The notes: a model not told the origin generated them from the letters alone. Shown: positions 1-20,203, numbered from the stretch's first letter. The stretch is 64,000 nt of DNA from Pseudomonas baetica (GCF_002813455.1 NZ_PHHE01000001.1:4150001-4214000); one strand, 5' to 3'. Numbers and translations: made by a program.

Positions 1-14
1 GCCTGTAGAAATAC

Positions 15-90
15 GGGGCCATAGCTCAGCTGGGAGAGCGCCTGCCTTGCACGCAGGAGGTCAGCGGTTCGATCCCGCTTGGCTCCACCA
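15..90 (+). tRNA. tRNA-Ala (anticodon TGC)
   Basis: A 76-nt cloverleaf begins with GGGGCC and ends with an encoded CCA. The anticodon loop reads CTTGCAC on a CCTGC/GCAGG stem, so the anticodon is TGC (alanine). It lies in the 16S-23S spacer of the rRNA operon, normally next to tRNA-Ile, which would be just outside the window. It is released from the pre-rRNA transcript by tRNA-processing nucleases. Confidence 0.97.
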
Positions 91-336
91 CTACTGCTTC
101 TGAAGTATAAAGCTTAGAAATGAGCATTCCATCGATTCGATGGTGAATGTTGATTTCTAGTCTTTGACTAGTTCGTTCTTTAAAAATTTGGGTATGTGAT
201 AGAAAGATAGACTGAACGTTACTTTCACTGGTAACGGATCAGGCTAAGGTAAAATTTGTGAGTTCTCTTAATTGAGAAATTCGAATTTTCGGCGAATGTC
301 GTCTTCACAGTATAACCAGATTGCTTGGGGTTATAT
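91..336 (+). other. rRNA internal transcribed spacer with boxA-like motif and 23S processing stem
   Basis: Non-coding spacer between tRNA-Ala and 23S. At about 174-186 the run GTTCTTTAAAAA resembles the boxA antitermination element, which binds NusB with S10 to suppress Rho termination in rRNA transcripts. Positions 321-343 are complementary to 3222-3245 beyond the 23S 3' end, with one unpaired base. This forms the long duplex expected to be cut by RNase III during 23S maturation. No gene is seen. Confidence 0.6.
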
Positions 337-3230
<2,894 letters not shown>

Positions 3231-3386
3231 ATAACACCCAAGCAATTTGACTACTCGAGAGAGCATCAGATTGCGGTGTGTGAAGACGAAACGAACCGAA
3301 AGTTCGATGTTCACAAAACACCGACAGCTGTCACATACCCAATTTGCTGAAGCGAGGCCATCAGGTCGCGACTCAGTACCCGAATT
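3231..3386 (+). other. 23S-5S spacer
   Basis: Short transcribed spacer. Its first 15 bases form the 3' half of the 23S processing stem (3222-3245). The rest shows no open frame with a ribosome binding site and no tRNA. It ends just before the 5S rRNA, so the terminal tRNA sometimes seen in this position is absent. Confidence 0.7.
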
Positions 3387-3503
3387 TCTTGACGACCATA
3401 GAGCGTTGGAACCACCTGATCCCATCCCGAACTCAGCAGTGAAACGATGCATCGCCGATGGTAGTGTGGGGTTTCCCCATGTGAGAGTAGGTCATCGTCA
3501 AGA
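3387..3503 (+). rRNA. rrf: 5S ribosomal RNA
   Basis: About 117 nt. The terminal stem is formed by CTTGACGA near the 5' end and TCGTCAAG at the 3' end. The conserved internal segment CCATCCCGAACTCAG, typical of gammaproteobacterial 5S, lies at about 3421-3435. It is the last RNA of the operon and is followed within 15 nt by an intrinsic terminator. Ends may be off by a few bases. Confidence 0.95.
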
Positions 3504-3513
3504 TTAAATTCCG

Positions 3514-3548
3514 AAACCCCAATTGCGAAAGCAATTGGGGTTTTGTTT
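3514..3548 (+). terminator. rRNA operon intrinsic terminator
   Basis: A stem AACCCCAATTGC / GCAATTGGGGTT closed by a GAAA tetraloop is followed by TTTGTTTTG. It closes the rRNA transcript before birA. Confidence 0.92.
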
Positions 3549-3635
3549 TGCCCGCAGGAAATGTATCTGCTTGATTTCTATGCAACAGCCCGGGGCATGG
3601 CTATTATTCGGGCCACATTGTGAGGCGAGACATGC

Positions 3636-4589
3636 ATGCTGACGTTGTTGAATCTTCTGAAGGATGGGCGATTCCATTCTGGCCAGGACCTGGGCGCGGC
3701 CTTGGGAGTTAGTCGCAGTGCGGTGTGGAAGCAGCTGCAGAATCTCGAGGCTGAGCTTGGGTTGTCCATCCACAAAGTCCGCGGGCGAGGTTATCAATTG
3801 GCTGCGCCGTTAATGTTGCTTGATCCTCACAAGATAGGGGGAGGAAGAGCGGATTGGCCAGTCACGGTATTTGATTCAATCGACTCCACTAACGCTGAGG
3901 CATTGCGCGCCATCGGCCAAGGGCAATCAGCACCGTTTTTAGTCCTCGCCGAGCGCCAGATCTCTGGGCGGGGGCGTAGAGGGCGCAAGTGGGTGAGCCC
4001 ATTTGCCGAAAATCTTTACTACAGTCTTGTCCTTCGTATTGATGGTGGAATGCGCCAGCTTGAAGGCTTGAGCCTTGTCGTTGGGCTGGCCGTCATGAAA
4101 ACCCTGCGAAGCTTGGGGGTGCTCGGGGCGGGTTTGAAGTGGCCCAACGATGTTCTGGTTGGCAATAGGAAAATTGCCGGCATTCTGTTGGAGTTGGTTG
4201 GAGACCCTGCTGATGTGTGTCACGTGGTGCTGGGGATCGGTATTAACGTGAATATGCAGATTGCAGAGGAGGTCGACCAGCAATGGACGTCCATAAGGCT
4301 TGAGTCAGGCAGAAGTTGTGATCGTAATGATCTCGCAGCTCAGTTGAGCGAGCAGTTGCACGCGTATATACAGCGTCACCAATCTGGTGGTTTTTCAGAT
4401 CTCCAGGTGGAGTGGGAGGGAAATCATTTGTGGCAGGGGCGATCAGTATCCTTGATTGCTGGAGTCAATCAAATAGATGGCGTGGTGCTCGGAATTGATA
4501 ATCAGGGTGCGCTGCGATTAAAGGTGAATGGCGTGGAAAAGGTCTTTAGTGGTGGCGAGCTCAGCTTGAGGTTGCGTGATGATTCTTGA
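3636..4589 (+). CDS. birA: Biotin-[acetyl-CoA-carboxylase] ligase / biotin operon repressor BirA
   Basis: Cytoplasmic enzyme that activates biotin with ATP and attaches it to the biotin carboxyl carrier protein. In bifunctional members it also represses biotin synthesis genes. The 317-aa product has an N-terminal winged helix (about residues 1-60, [18 protein letters not shown]), so it is the long, regulator-type form. The biotin-AMP loop GRGRRGRKW and the KWPNDV motif follow, then the C-terminal SH3-like domain. The ATG at 3636 follows GAGGCGAG at a normal distance. The 3' end overlaps coaX by 11 nt, implying co-transcription with coenzyme A synthesis. Confidence 0.96.
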   Translation: MLTLLNLLKDGRFHSGQDLGAALGVSRSAVWKQLQNLEAELGLSIHKVRGRGYQLAAPLMLLDPHKIGGGRADWPVTVFDSIDSTNAEALRAIGQGQSAPFLVLAERQISGRGRRGRKWVSPFAENLYYSLVLRIDGGMRQLEGLSLVVGLAVMKTLRSLGVLGAGLKWPNDVLVGNRKIAGILLELVGDPADVCHVVLGIGINVNMQIAEEVDQQWTSIRLESGRSCDRNDLAAQLSEQLHAYIQRHQSGGFSDLQVEWEGNHLWQGRSVSLIAGVNQIDGVVLGIDNQGALRLKVNGVEKVFSGGELSLRLRDDS

Positions 4590-5328
4590 GCTGGACTGCG
4601 GCAATAGCTTTATAAAATGGCGCGTGCTGAATGCTGAGGCCTTGATCTTGGTTGCAGAGGGAGTAGTCGACTCGGATCAGGCCCTGTGCGATAGGCTGCG
4701 ATTGTTGAGTGGGGTGTCGTTAAGTCGATGTCGCCTGGTAAGCGTCCGCACTGCTGAGGAAACGGACGCATTGACGGAGATGCTTGAACAAGAGTTCGGT
4801 GTTTCAGTGATGTGTGCGACGCCTGCCCGTGAACTATCAGGTGTTAGAAACGGTTACGAAGATTATGAGCGCCTGGGGCTCGATCGCTGGCTGGCGATGC
4901 TTGGTGGTTTTCACTTGTCTAAGGGGTCGTGTCTCGTGCTCGATTTTGGTACGGCAGTGACGGCGGACTTCATTGCGATGGATGGCGAGCATCTTGGCGG
5001 CTTTATTTGTCCTGGTATGCCGTTGATGCGCAATCAGTTGCGTACCCATACTCGTAAGATTCGCTATGACGATGTGGCTGCCGAGCGGGCGTTGACGAGT
5101 CAGGCTCCGGGGCGAAGTACTGTTGAGGCGGTAGAGCGCGGATGCTCGCTGATGCTGAAAGGATTCGTGCTCACCCAGTTGGAAATAGCGCGGTCCTACT
5201 GGGGGGAAGATTTTACTGTCTTTATCACGGGTGGTGATGCCGAGCTGGTTGCGGATGTCGCGCCCGGAGCCAGGTTTGTTCCTGATCTGGTGTTCGTAGG
5301 TTTGGCTGTTGCGTGTCCTTTGTCTTGA
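4579..5328 (+). CDS. coaX: Type III pantothenate kinase CoaX
   Basis: Catalyses ATP-dependent phosphorylation of pantothenate, the first step to coenzyme A. The 249-aa protein has the acetate/sugar-kinase-like fold signatures of the type III family: an N-terminal [10 protein letters not shown] phosphate loop, [19 protein letters not shown] and [12 protein letters not shown] chose the ATG at 4579 rather than the GTG one codon upstream because family members begin MILELDCGN. The start lies inside the end of birA, so translation is probably coupled. Type III kinases are insensitive to CoA feedback, a family property. Confidence 0.95.
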   Translation: MILELDCGNSFIKWRVLNAEALILVAEGVVDSDQALCDRLRLLSGVSLSRCRLVSVRTAEETDALTEMLEQEFGVSVMCATPARELSGVRNGYEDYERLGLDRWLAMLGGFHLSKGSCLVLDFGTAVTADFIAMDGEHLGGFICPGMPLMRNQLRTHTRKIRYDDVAAERALTSQAPGRSTVEAVERGCSLMLKGFVLTQLEIARSYWGEDFTVFITGGDAELVADVAPGARFVPDLVFVGLAVACPLS

Positions 5329-5335
5329 GGTATGT

Positions 5336-5773
5336 ATGCGTTGGTTGTTCCTGCTGCTTCTTGTTCTCAATGTTTTCTATTACGTCTGGCATCAGCAGGA
5401 AGCGCCGTTGCGCGCAAAGGACGTAACGCCCCTTAGTCTGTACAAAGGATCGCAGCAAGATATTCGTTTGCTAAGTGAGGGAGAAGGCGTGACCAAGGAA
5501 AGGCTTGGCTCGCAACGTACTGAGAGTCAGTGTCTTTACTTGGGTGGGTTTGCCCGTCAGGAAATGGCGATAGCGCTGAATCAGCGTTTGACTGAAATGG
5601 ACGTCAAAGCTCGGTCATCGCCTAATGACGTTCCCTTGCCGGGTTTCTGGTTGCGTATTGCGCCTGAAAGCCAGCATTTGTTGAGTGATCTGCAGTTGCA
5701 AAACCTTTCCAACGAATTCAATGAGTTAAAACATAAAATAATGCAGTGCGAAGGGGTTGCGCCTGTTCAATAG
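5336..5773 (+). CDS. Small membrane-anchored SPOR-like protein
   Basis: Function not established. The 145-aa product starts MRWLFLLLLVLNVFYYVWH, a single N-terminal membrane anchor, so the rest is probably periplasmic. Residues of about 65-130 (SQCLYLGGFARQEMAIALNQRL... PGFWLRI) look like a SPOR peptidoglycan-binding repeat, with alternating beta-strands and a helix. The ATG at 5336 is chosen over an upstream GTG frame inside coaX because it follows TTGAGG and begins directly with the anchor. It sits 7 nt after coaX and forms the end of the birA-coaX unit; the same neighbour is found in other pseudomonads. Confidence 0.8.
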   Translation: MRWLFLLLLVLNVFYYVWHQQEAPLRAKDVTPLSLYKGSQQDIRLLSEGEGVTKERLGSQRTESQCLYLGGFARQEMAIALNQRLTEMDVKARSSPNDVPLPGFWLRIAPESQHLLSDLQLQNLSNEFNELKHKIMQCEGVAPVQ

Positions 5774-5875
5774 TTTGAATAGAATGGCGCCCGCTCCGCA
5801 GTGAAGACCTTTCAAAGTTGAATCGGCGGGGTGGTGTCAAAGCAGCTAACCTCAGGTTTTTAAATGAGAAAATGC

Positions 5876-5903
5876 TTGACAGAGGTTTGGCATGGTATAG
5901 AAT
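5876..5903 (+). promoter_or_regulatory. Sigma70 promoter of the tRNA-Tyr/Gly/Thr cluster
   Basis: A perfect -35 TTGACA (5876-5881) and a -10 TAGAAT (5898-5903) are separated by 16 bp. The predicted start falls a few bases before tRNA-Tyr at 5917. A GC-rich stretch (GCCGGCC) follows the -10, as in stringently controlled stable-RNA promoters. Confidence 0.85.
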
Positions 5904-5916
5904 GCCGGCCTGATTA

Positions 5917-6001
5917 GGAGGGGTTCCCGAGCGGCCAAAGGGATCAGACTGTAAATCTGACGTCTACGACTTCGAAGGTTCGAATCCTTCTCCCTCCACC
6001 A
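5917..6001 (+). tRNA. tRNA-Tyr (anticodon GTA)
   Basis: An 85-nt class II tRNA with a long variable arm (CGTCTACGACTTCG region). The anticodon loop is CTGTAAA, giving GTA. It carries an encoded CCA. It is the first of three tRNAs read from one promoter, in the same order as in the gammaproteobacterial tyr-gly-thr-tuf cluster. Confidence 0.97.
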
Positions 6002-6026
6002 GATTTAAGCGTGAGCTGCAGGCGCA

Positions 6027-6100
<74 letters not shown>

Positions 6101-6126
6101 GGTTTGCAGGTTGTGCAAAGTGTTTC

Positions 6127-6202
6127 GCTCTTGTAGCTCAGTTGGTAGAGCGCACCCTTGGTAAGGGTGAGGTCAGCGGTTCAAATCCGCTCAAGAGCTC
6201 CA
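6127..6202 (+). tRNA. tRNA-Thr (anticodon GGT)
   Basis: A 76-nt tRNA with acceptor stem GCTCTTG/CAAGAGC and anticodon GGT in the loop between ACCCT and AGGGT. It is the last tRNA of the cluster. A strong hairpin follows it within 7 nt, before tuf. Confidence 0.97.
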
Positions 6203-6208
6203 TATAAC

Positions 6209-6240
6209 AAGGCAGATATGAAAATATCTGCCTTTGTTTT
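6209..6240 (+). terminator. Intrinsic terminator or attenuator between tRNA-Thr and tufB
   Basis: A perfect 11-bp stem AAGGCAGATAT/ATATCTGCCTT is closed by GAAA and followed by TGTTTT. By structure it should end most tRNA transcripts. Since I see no clear promoter in the 47 nt left before tufB, it may act as an attenuator with partial read-through. Confidence 0.75.
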
Positions 6241-6287
6241 AATGGTAGATATTGTTTGTCTAATTCTTCTGTTTGAGGGTGTTATCG

Positions 6288-7481
6288 ATGGCTAAGGAAA
6301 AATTTGATCGTTCCCTGCCCCACGTCAACGTGGGGACCATTGGTCACGTTGATCACGGTAAAACCACTCTGACTGCTGCTCTGGCTCGCGTTTGCTCCGA
6401 AGTTTTCGGTTCGGCAATCGTTGACTTCGACAAGATCGACAGCGCGCCAGAAGAAAAAGCTCGCGGTATCACCATCAACACCGCTCACGTTGAGTACAAC
6501 TCGACTATTCGTCACTACGCTCACGTTGACTGCCCAGGTCACGCTGACTACGTGAAGAATATGATCACCGGTGCTGCCCAGATGGACGGCGCGATCCTGG
6601 TTTGCTCGGCCGCTGATGGTCCGATGCCACAAACCCGTGAGCACATCCTGCTGTCCCGTCAGGTAGGCGTTCCGTACATCGTGGTTTTCCTGAACAAGGC
6701 TGACCTGGTAGACGACGCTGAGCTGCTGGAACTGGTTGAGATGGAAGTTCGCGACCTGCTGTCCACCTATGACTTCCCAGGCGACGACACTCCGATCATC
6801 ATCGGTTCGGCTCGTATGGCTCTGGAAGGCAAAGACGACAACGAAATGGGCACCACTGCCGTTCGTAAGCTGGTTGAAACTCTGGATATCTACATTCCAG
6901 AGCCAGTTCGTATGATCGACAAGCCATTCCTGATGCCAATCGAAGACGTATTCTCGATCTCTGGTCGCGGTACTGTTGTGACTGGTCGTATCGAGCGCGG
7001 TATCGTTCGCGTTCAGGATCCGCTGGAAATCGTTGGTCTGCGTGACACTACTGTCACCACCTGCACCGGTGTTGAAATGTTCCGCAAGCTGCTCGACGAA
7101 GGCCGTGCTGGCGAAAACTGCGGCGTTCTGCTGCGTGGTACCAAGCGTGACGACGTTGAGCGTGGTCAGGTTCTGGTTAAGCCGGGTTCGGTTAAACCTC
7201 ACACCAAGTTCACTGCAGAAGTTTACGTTCTGAGCAAGGAAGAAGGCGGTCGTCACACTCCGTTCTTCAAAGGCTACCGTCCACAGTTCTACTTCCGTAC
7301 TACTGACGTGACTGGTAACTGCGAGCTGCCAGAAGGCGTTGAAATGGTAATGCCAGGTGATAGCATTCAGATGACTGTTACCCTGATCAAAACTATCGCG
7401 ATGGAAGATGGTCTGCGTTTCGCTATCCGTGAAGGTGGTCGTACAGTCGGCGCTGGCGTCGTAGCTAAAATCATCGAATAA
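6288..7481 (+). CDS. tufB: Elongation factor Tu (first copy)
   Basis: GTPase that carries aminoacyl-tRNA to the ribosomal A site. The 397-aa protein has the G-domain motifs GHVDHGKT (19-26), DCPGH and NKAD, followed by two beta-barrel domains. The ATG at 6288 follows GAGGG; an in-frame GTG 15 nt upstream is rejected because EF-Tu begins MAKEKF. It differs from the copy at 22845-24038 at three residues: Ala33, Ile201 and Ser359 here versus Thr33, Asn201 and Asn359. Placement after the tRNA cluster corresponds to tufB of enterobacteria. Confidence 0.97.
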   Translation: MAKEKFDRSLPHVNVGTIGHVDHGKTTLTAALARVCSEVFGSAIVDFDKIDSAPEEKARGITINTAHVEYNSTIRHYAHVDCPGHADYVKNMITGAAQMDGAILVCSAADGPMPQTREHILLSRQVGVPYIVVFLNKADLVDDAELLELVEMEVRDLLSTYDFPGDDTPIIIGSARMALEGKDDNEMGTTAVRKLVETLDIYIPEPVRMIDKPFLMPIEDVFSISGRGTVVTGRIERGIVRVQDPLEIVGLRDTTVTTCTGVEMFRKLLDEGRAGENCGVLLRGTKRDDVERGQVLVKPGSVKPHTKFTAEVYVLSKEEGGRHTPFFKGYRPQFYFRTTDVTGNCELPEGVEMVMPGDSIQMTVTLIKTIAMEDGLRFAIREGGRTVGAGVVAKIIE

Positions 7482-7502
7482 GCGGTTGTAATGTATTTTT
7501 CG

Positions 7503-7534
7503 GGCCGGCATAATGGTCGGCCTGATTTTGTTTT
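7503..7534 (+). terminator. Probable terminator after tufB
   Basis: A 7-bp GC-rich stem (GGCCGGC with GGTCGGCC, one G-U pair) around an ATAATG loop is followed by TGATTTTGTTTT, directly before tRNA-Trp. It may be partly read through, since no obvious separate promoter is seen for tRNA-Trp. Confidence 0.6.
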
Positions 7535-7610
7535 AGGTCAGTAGCTCAATTGGCAGAGCGACGGTCTCCAAAACCGTAGGTTGGGGGTTCGATTCCCTCC
7601 TGACCTGCCA
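7535..7610 (+). tRNA. tRNA-Trp (anticodon CCA)
   Basis: A 76-nt tRNA with acceptor stem AGGTCAG/CTGACCT, anticodon loop CTCCAAA (CCA) and encoded terminal GCCA. Position between tuf and secE is a conserved arrangement in Pseudomonas and many other proteobacteria. Confidence 0.97.
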
Positions 7611-7655
7611 GATTCACTCGGTGTGTCTGGCTTTCTTTTCACAGGATCTTCATAG

Positions 7656-8024
7656 ATGACTCCTAAAGCTGAAGCACAAGGCTCTCGCTTCGATCTGCTC
7701 AAGTGGCTTGTAGTAGTTGCTTTGGTGGTCGTTGGCGTTGTTGGCAATCAGTATTACTCTGCTTCGCCGATCCTGTACCGTGTACTTGCTTTGCTTGTTA
7801 TTGCTGCTGTAGCTGCCTTTGTAGGCCTGCAGACCGCGAAGGGCAAGTCTTTCTTTGTACTGGTTAAGGAAGCTCGTACCGAGATTCGTAAAGTCGTGTG
7901 GCCAACTCGCCAAGAAACCACGCAGACCACACTGATTGTTGTGGCTGTTGTTCTGGTTATGGCGTTGCTGTTGTGGGGGCTTGATTCCCTGCTCGGTTGG
8001 CTTGTTTCCTTGATTGTCGGCTAA
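7656..8024 (+). CDS. secE: Preprotein translocase subunit SecE
   Basis: Essential inner-membrane clamp subunit of the SecYEG channel, stabilising SecY. The 122-aa product is the three-helix proteobacterial form, with predicted membrane segments near residues 17-35, 40-57 and 92-118. The conserved amphipathic cytoplasmic stretch EARTEIRKVVWPTRQET precedes the last helix. It is 9 nt upstream of nusG, the usual pair. It is probably transcribed with tRNA-Trp or from a promoter I cannot see. Confidence 0.96.
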   Translation: MTPKAEAQGSRFDLLKWLVVVALVVVGVVGNQYYSASPILYRVLALLVIAAVAAFVGLQTAKGKSFFVLVKEARTEIRKVVWPTRQETTQTTLIVVAVVLVMALLLWGLDSLLGWLVSLIVG

Positions 8025-8033
8025 GGGTGTCCC

Positions 8034-8567
8034 GTGGCTAAGCGTTGGTACGTTGTGCATGCTTACTCGGGTTACGAGAAGCATGTAATGCGCTCGCTTG
8101 TTGAGCGAGTAAAGCTGGCTGGCATGGAAGATGGCTTCGGCGAAATTCTGGTTCCCACTGAAGAAGTGGTTGAAATGCGTAATGGCCAGAAGCGCAAAAG
8201 CGAACGCAAGTTCTTTCCAGGCTACGTGCTGGTGCAGATGGATATGAACGAGGGTACTTGGCACTTGGTCAAGGATACTCCTCGGGTGATGGGTTTTATT
8301 GGCGGTACCGCTGATAAGCCTGCGCCGATCACAGATAAAGAAGCGGAAGCAATTCTGCGTCGTGTTGCTGATGGTAGTGACAAGCCTAAGCCGAAGACTC
8401 TCTTCGAGCCAGGTGAAACAGTTCGAGTCAATGACGGTCCATTTGCTGATTTCAATGGCGTTGTTGAAGAAGTTAACTACGAAAAGAGCCGGATCCAGGT
8501 GGCAGTGCTCATTTTCGGTCGCTCTACCCCGGTAGAGTTGGAGTTCAGTCAGGTCGAGAAGGTCTAG
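8034..8567 (+). CDS. nusG: Transcription termination/antitermination factor NusG
   Basis: Binds RNA polymerase, suppresses pausing, and links it either to Rho or to ribosomal protein S10. The 177-aa protein begins [16 protein letters not shown] (NGN domain, about 1-117) and ends with a KOW domain ([22 protein letters not shown], about 124-177). The start is GTG at 8034; the product would begin MAKRWYVV like its homologues. It is co-transcribed with secE and closed by a terminator before the ribosomal genes. Confidence 0.96.
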   Translation: MAKRWYVVHAYSGYEKHVMRSLVERVKLAGMEDGFGEILVPTEEVVEMRNGQKRKSERKFFPGYVLVQMDMNEGTWHLVKDTPRVMGFIGGTADKPAPITDKEAEAILRRVADGSDKPKPKTLFEPGETVRVNDGPFADFNGVVEEVNYEKSRIQVAVLIFGRSTPVELEFSQVEKV

Positions 8568-8582
8568 CTGGACAAGCATCCC

Positions 8583-8613
8583 AACCCCGCAGCCATAGGC
8601 TGTGGGGTTTTGT
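8583..8613 (+). terminator. Terminator after nusG
   Basis: A 12-bp stem AACCCCGCAGCC/GGCTGTGGGGTT (one G-U pair) with a 3-nt loop is followed by TTGT. It separates secE-nusG from the L11 operon, whose own promoter must lie in 8614-8670 or be reached by read-through. Confidence 0.8.
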
Positions 8614-8684
8614 CGTCACTGGGATAAACGCGCAAGTAACCGGGGAGCCTTTCGAGGCGTTCGAACCCGTAATTGGAGTGCCTC

Positions 8685-9116
8685 ATGGCCAAGAAGATTA
8701 CCGCTTACATCAAGCTGCAAGTGAAGGCCGCTCAGGCTAACCCAAGTCCACCTGTTGGTCCTGCTCTGGGTCAGCACGGCGTGAACATCATGGAATTCTG
8801 CAAGGCTTTCAACGCCCGTACTCAGGGTCTTGAAGCAGGTCTGCCGACTCCAGTGATCATCACTGTCTACAGCGACCGTAGCTTCACTTTCGAAACCAAA
8901 TCCACCCCTGCTTCGGTTCTGCTGAAGAAGGCGGCCGGTCTGACCAGCGGTTCCGCTCGTCCGAACACCGTTAAGGTTGGCACTGTTACCCGTGCTCAGC
9001 TGGAAGAAATCGCGAAAACCAAAAACGCGGATCTGACTGCAGCTGATATGGATGCGGCCGTGCGTACTATCGCCGGTTCTGCTCGTAGCATGGGCCTTAA
9101 CGTGGAGGGTGTGTAA
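8685..9116 (+). CDS. rplK: 50S ribosomal protein L11
   Basis: L11 binds the GTPase-associated region of 23S rRNA, and its N-terminal domain contacts elongation factors and RelA. The 143-aa protein contains the proline-rich segment [15 protein letters not shown] of the thiostrepton site and a C-terminal rRNA-binding domain. The ATG at 8685 follows TTGGAG; an upstream in-frame ATG at 8673 would add four residues absent from homologues. The stop overlaps the start of rplA by one base (TAATG), indicating translational coupling. The leader at 8614-8684 is a candidate L1-binding autoregulatory site by analogy with E. coli. Confidence 0.97.
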   Translation: MAKKITAYIKLQVKAAQANPSPPVGPALGQHGVNIMEFCKAFNARTQGLEAGLPTPVIITVYSDRSFTFETKSTPASVLLKKAAGLTSGSARPNTVKVGTVTRAQLEEIAKTKNADLTAADMDAAVRTIAGSARSMGLNVEGV

Positions 9117-9811
9117 TGGCTAAGCTGACCAAGCGTCAAAAGGCTATCGCCGGCAAAATCGAAGCAGGCAAGGCCTACAACATTGTAGACGCCGCCGCTC
9201 TGCTGGCTGAGCTGTCGACTGTCAAGTTCAGCGAGTCGTTCGACGTTGCTGTAAACCTGGGTGTAGACCCGCGTAAATCCGACCAGGTTGTTCGTAGCGC
9301 TACTGTGCTGCCACACGGCACTGGCAAGACTGTTCGCGTTGCTGTGTTCACCCAGGGTCCAGCTGCTGAGGCCGCTCTGGCTGCTGGCGCTGACCGTGTA
9401 GGTATGGACGACCTGGCTGCCGAAATGAAAGGCGGCGACCTGAACTATGACGTAGTGATCGCATCCCCGGATGCCATGCGCGTTGTAGGTCAACTCGGCC
9501 AGATCCTTGGCCCACGTGGTCTGATGCCTAACCCGAAAGTCGGCACCGTAACTCCAGACGTAGCCACCGCGGTTAAAAACGCCAAGGCTGGTCAGGTTCG
9601 TTATCGCACCGACAAAAACGGCATTATTCACACCTCCGTTGGCAAGATCGGCTTCGATGCCGTCAAGCTGAAGGAAAACGTTGAAGCCCTGATCGCTGAT
9701 CTGAAGCGTATCAAGCCAGCTTCCTCGAAAGGTATTTACGTCAAGCGCGTTACCCTGAGCACCACTATGGGCCCAGGTCTGGTTATCGACCAGAGCTCGC
9801 TGGACGCGTAA
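9116..9811 (+). CDS. rplA: 50S ribosomal protein L1
   Basis: L1 builds the mobile L1 stalk that guides deacylated tRNA out of the E site. In E. coli it also represses its own rplK-rplA mRNA. The 231-aa product has the two-domain L1 signatures, including [16 protein letters not shown] near residues 137-152. It starts on the last base of the rplK stop codon. It is followed by a long structured leader that precedes rplJ. Confidence 0.97.
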   Translation: MAKLTKRQKAIAGKIEAGKAYNIVDAAALLAELSTVKFSESFDVAVNLGVDPRKSDQVVRSATVLPHGTGKTVRVAVFTQGPAAEAALAAGADRVGMDDLAAEMKGGDLNYDVVIASPDAMRVVGQLGQILGPRGLMPNPKVGTVTPDVATAVKNAKAGQVRYRTDKNGIIHTSVGKIGFDAVKLKENVEALIADLKRIKPASSKGIYVKRVTLSTTMGPGLVIDQSSLDA

Positions 9812-10008
9812 GACAAAGGTTGGCGTGATGATCGCGCCAATTGAAAGATTGGGGTCCCTGCCTGGCGGGGGCTATCCAAGACCGTAGGCGGCGCAAGCCT
9901 TAAACCAAAAGCCTACGCAGATGGTGCTCCCGGTTCCTTACCGAATCAGACACCAAAACGACATTCGGTTCCGATCGGATGAAACGGTAACAAGCAGGAG
10001 TTAAACCC
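9812..10008 (+). promoter_or_regulatory. Probable L10 leader (rplJ autoregulatory RNA)
   Basis: A 197-nt untranslated stretch directly before rplJ. It contains long-range complementary segments (CCGTAGGC near 9881-9888 with GCCTACG near 9912-9918) and several GC-rich arms. By position and character it matches the L10-L12 binding leader that represses rplJL translation in gammaproteobacteria. The structure itself was not modelled. Confidence 0.65.
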
Positions 10009-10509
10009 GTGGCAATTAATCTCGAAGACAAGAAGGCCATCGTCGCTGAAGTCAACGAGGCTGCCAAAGTCGCTCTGTCCGCTGTCGTGGTTGATGCACG
10101 TGGCGTAACAGTAGGCGCAATGACCGGACTCCGTAAAGAGGCTCGTGAAGCTGGCGTTTACGTACGTGTTGTACGTAACACCCTGCTCAAGCGCGCTGTT
10201 GCTGACACTCAATACAGTGTCCTCAACGACGTGTTCACCGGCCCGACCCTGATTGCATTCTCGAACGAACATCCGGGCGCTGCTGCCCGTATCTTCAAAG
10301 AGTTTGCCAAGGGTCAGGACAAGTTCGAGATCAAGGCAGCTGCGTTCGAGGGCAAGTTCCTCGCAGCTAATCAGATCGACGTACTGGCAACTCTGCCGAC
10401 CCGTGACGAAGCAATTTCTCAGCTGATGAGCGTGATTCAAGGCGCTACCAGCAAATTGGCTCGTACTCTGGCGGCAATTCGCGACCAGAAAGAAGCTGCT
10501 GCAGCCTAA
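10009..10509 (+). CDS. rplJ: 50S ribosomal protein L10
   Basis: L10 anchors the L7/L12 dimers to the ribosomal stalk. The 166-aa product starts with GTG at 10009, preceded by GCAGGAG at a good distance, and reads [17 protein letters not shown]. The long C-terminal helix ends Ala-rich (RDQKEAAAA), where L12 dimers bind. It is followed after 74 nt by rplL. The preceding leader probably lets L10-L12 complexes shut down its translation. Confidence 0.97.
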   Translation: MAINLEDKKAIVAEVNEAAKVALSAVVVDARGVTVGAMTGLRKEAREAGVYVRVVRNTLLKRAVADTQYSVLNDVFTGPTLIAFSNEHPGAAARIFKEFAKGQDKFEIKAAAFEGKFLAANQIDVLATLPTRDEAISQLMSVIQGATSKLARTLAAIRDQKEAAAA

Positions 10510-10583
10510 GGCTCGTCAACTTCTCGCGTTTTTTGTTTATTTCGATGGTCGCGTAGGCCGTCCCCCAATTCAGGAATTGAGTC

Positions 10584-10949
10584 ATGTCTCTGACTAACGA
10601 ACAAATCATCGAAGCAATCGGCCAGAAATCCGTAGTGGAAATCGTTGAGCTGATCAAAGCGATGGAAGAAACCTTCGGTGTTACCGCTGCTGCTGCTTCG
10701 GCTGGTCCAGCTGCTGCTGCCGCTGTTGTTGAAGAGCAAACCGAGTTCAACGTTGTTCTGCTGGAAGCTGGCGAGAAGAAGGTTAACGTGATCAAGGCAG
10801 TTCGCGAACTGACTGGTCTGGGCCTGAAAGAAGCCAAAGAGAAAGTAGACACCGCTCCTCAGGTTGTAGCTGAAGGCGTTTCGAAAGAAGCGGCTGAAGA
10901 CGCCAAGAAGAAGCTGGAAGAAGCAGGCGCTAAAGTCGAGCTGAAGTAA
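10584..10949 (+). CDS. rplL: 50S ribosomal protein L7/L12
   Basis: Stalk protein that recruits and activates translational GTPases; it is present in several copies per ribosome. The 121-aa protein shows the N-terminal dimerisation helices (1-33), an Ala-rich flexible hinge (about 34-50) and the globular C-terminal domain with [15 protein letters not shown]. The ATG at 10584 follows a weak purine-rich stretch. A strong hairpin after the gene probably attenuates read-through into rpoBC. Confidence 0.97.
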   Translation: MSLTNEQIIEAIGQKSVVEIVELIKAMEETFGVTAAAASAGPAAAAAVVEEQTEFNVVLLEAGEKKVNVIKAVRELTGLGLKEAKEKVDTAPQVVAEGVSKEAAEDAKKKLEEAGAKVELK

Positions 10950-10995
10950 GCATCGACTTTGCTCCTCCAGCCCGAGCGTCAAGCGACAGGCTGAT

Positions 10996-11024
10996 GGCTG
11001 GTGGCTCTTGCCACCGGCCTTTTT
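10996..11024 (+). terminator. Attenuator between rplL and rpoB
   Basis: A stem GGCTGGTGGC/GCCACCGGCC with a TCTT loop is followed by five T residues. In E. coli the same interval holds a partial terminator that sets the L12:beta ratio, and the role is inferred here. A further 145 nt of untranslated leader precedes rpoB. Confidence 0.8.
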
Positions 11025-11170
11025 CCGTTATTGGCAGCCGACTGGGTCGGTGCTGATAAAGGCGCTGTAACCACCCGATGCGGTGGAGCAAACCATGGGG
11101 TTTGCACGATTTTCTGGCTGCTCCCGTCGGGAGGGGCCAAACAAGCAGGTGACCAAGCTGGGGAACGCTG

Positions 11171-15244
<4,074 letters not shown>

Positions 15245-15259
15245 CACGTGACGCGAATC

Positions 15260-15286
15260 GAGAGCGGGGCAGGATTGCCCGCTCTC
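15260..15286 (+). other. rpoB-rpoC intercistronic hairpin
   Basis: GAGAGCGGG (15260-15268) pairs with CCCGCTCTC (15278-15286) around a 9-nt loop. No T-tract follows, so it is unlikely to terminate. An mRNA stability or processing role is possible. It ends 22 nt before the rpoC start. Confidence 0.6.
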
Positions 15287-15308
15287 TGCTCCGCCAGGAG
15301 GAAAGGCC

Positions 15309-19508
<4,200 letters not shown>

Positions 19509-19604
19509 GTTCTGCGGTAAATGAGCGTAAGGCCCTGATCGCTCCGTTCATCGAATCGAGACAATTTGTCGAGGTTCGGGGGGCGGGGAGGTCGGGGCCT
19601 TGCC

Positions 19605-19633
19605 TTGACTGGGGACAAGATCCTCTTTAGACT
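19605..19633 (+). promoter_or_regulatory. Sigma70 promoter of the str operon
   Basis: A -35 TTGACT (19605-19610) and a -10 TAGACT (19628-19633) are separated by 17 bp, 91 bp upstream of rpsL. The 96 bases between rpoC and the promoter contain no clear intrinsic terminator, so rpoBC read-through into rpsL is also possible. Confidence 0.75.
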
Positions 19634-19724
19634 CTTGATCCCCTAAATTTGGCGGGAATTCGTTCCTGCCATTTTGCTTTTCTTGCAAGACAATAGCGTC
19701 GCAAGACAACAGTGGAGCTAGTAG

Positions 19725-20096
19725 ATGGCAACTATCAACCAGCTGGTACGTCAGCCGCGTAAGCGTATCGTCGAGAAATCCGACGTACCTGCGCTGCAGA
19801 ACTGCCCGCAACGTCGTGGCGTGTGCACCCGTGTGTACACCACCACGCCGAAAAAACCTAACTCGGCACTGCGTAAAGTATGCCGTGTGCGTCTGACCAA
19901 CGGTTTCGAGGTTTCCTCGTACATCGGTGGTGAAGGCCACAACCTGCAAGAGCACAGCGTGGTACTGATCCGCGGCGGTCGTGTAAAAGACTTGCCAGGT
20001 GTTCGTTACCACACCGTTCGCGGCTCCTTGGATACTTCCGGCGTTAAAGGCCGTAACCAAGGTCGTTCGAAGTACGGTACCAAGCGTCCGAAGTAA
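19725..20096 (+). CDS. rpsL: 30S ribosomal protein S12
   Basis: Decoding-centre protein that controls translational accuracy; mutations here give streptomycin resistance. The 123-aa protein contains [13 protein letters not shown] with wild-type Lys43 and [13 protein letters not shown] with wild-type Lys88, so the allele is predicted streptomycin sensitive. It is the first gene of the str operon (rpsL-rpsG-fusA-tuf). A 107-nt interval to rpsG is long and could hold the S7 autoregulatory site known from E. coli. Confidence 0.98.
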
Positions 20097-20203
20097 TCGG
20101 CCGTTTTGCAGATTTTTATTTTATTGAGTCGATAAGAGTAAGGTCGGGCACGCATCCATTGGATCTGTCCCGAGCTAACCTGAAGACCGCTTGAGGGCTT
20201 ATC

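Noticed and set aside
3571..3607. Possible birA promoter TTGATT ... TATTAT
   Set aside because: The spacing between the two hexamers is 25 bp, too long for sigma70. No better pair was seen.
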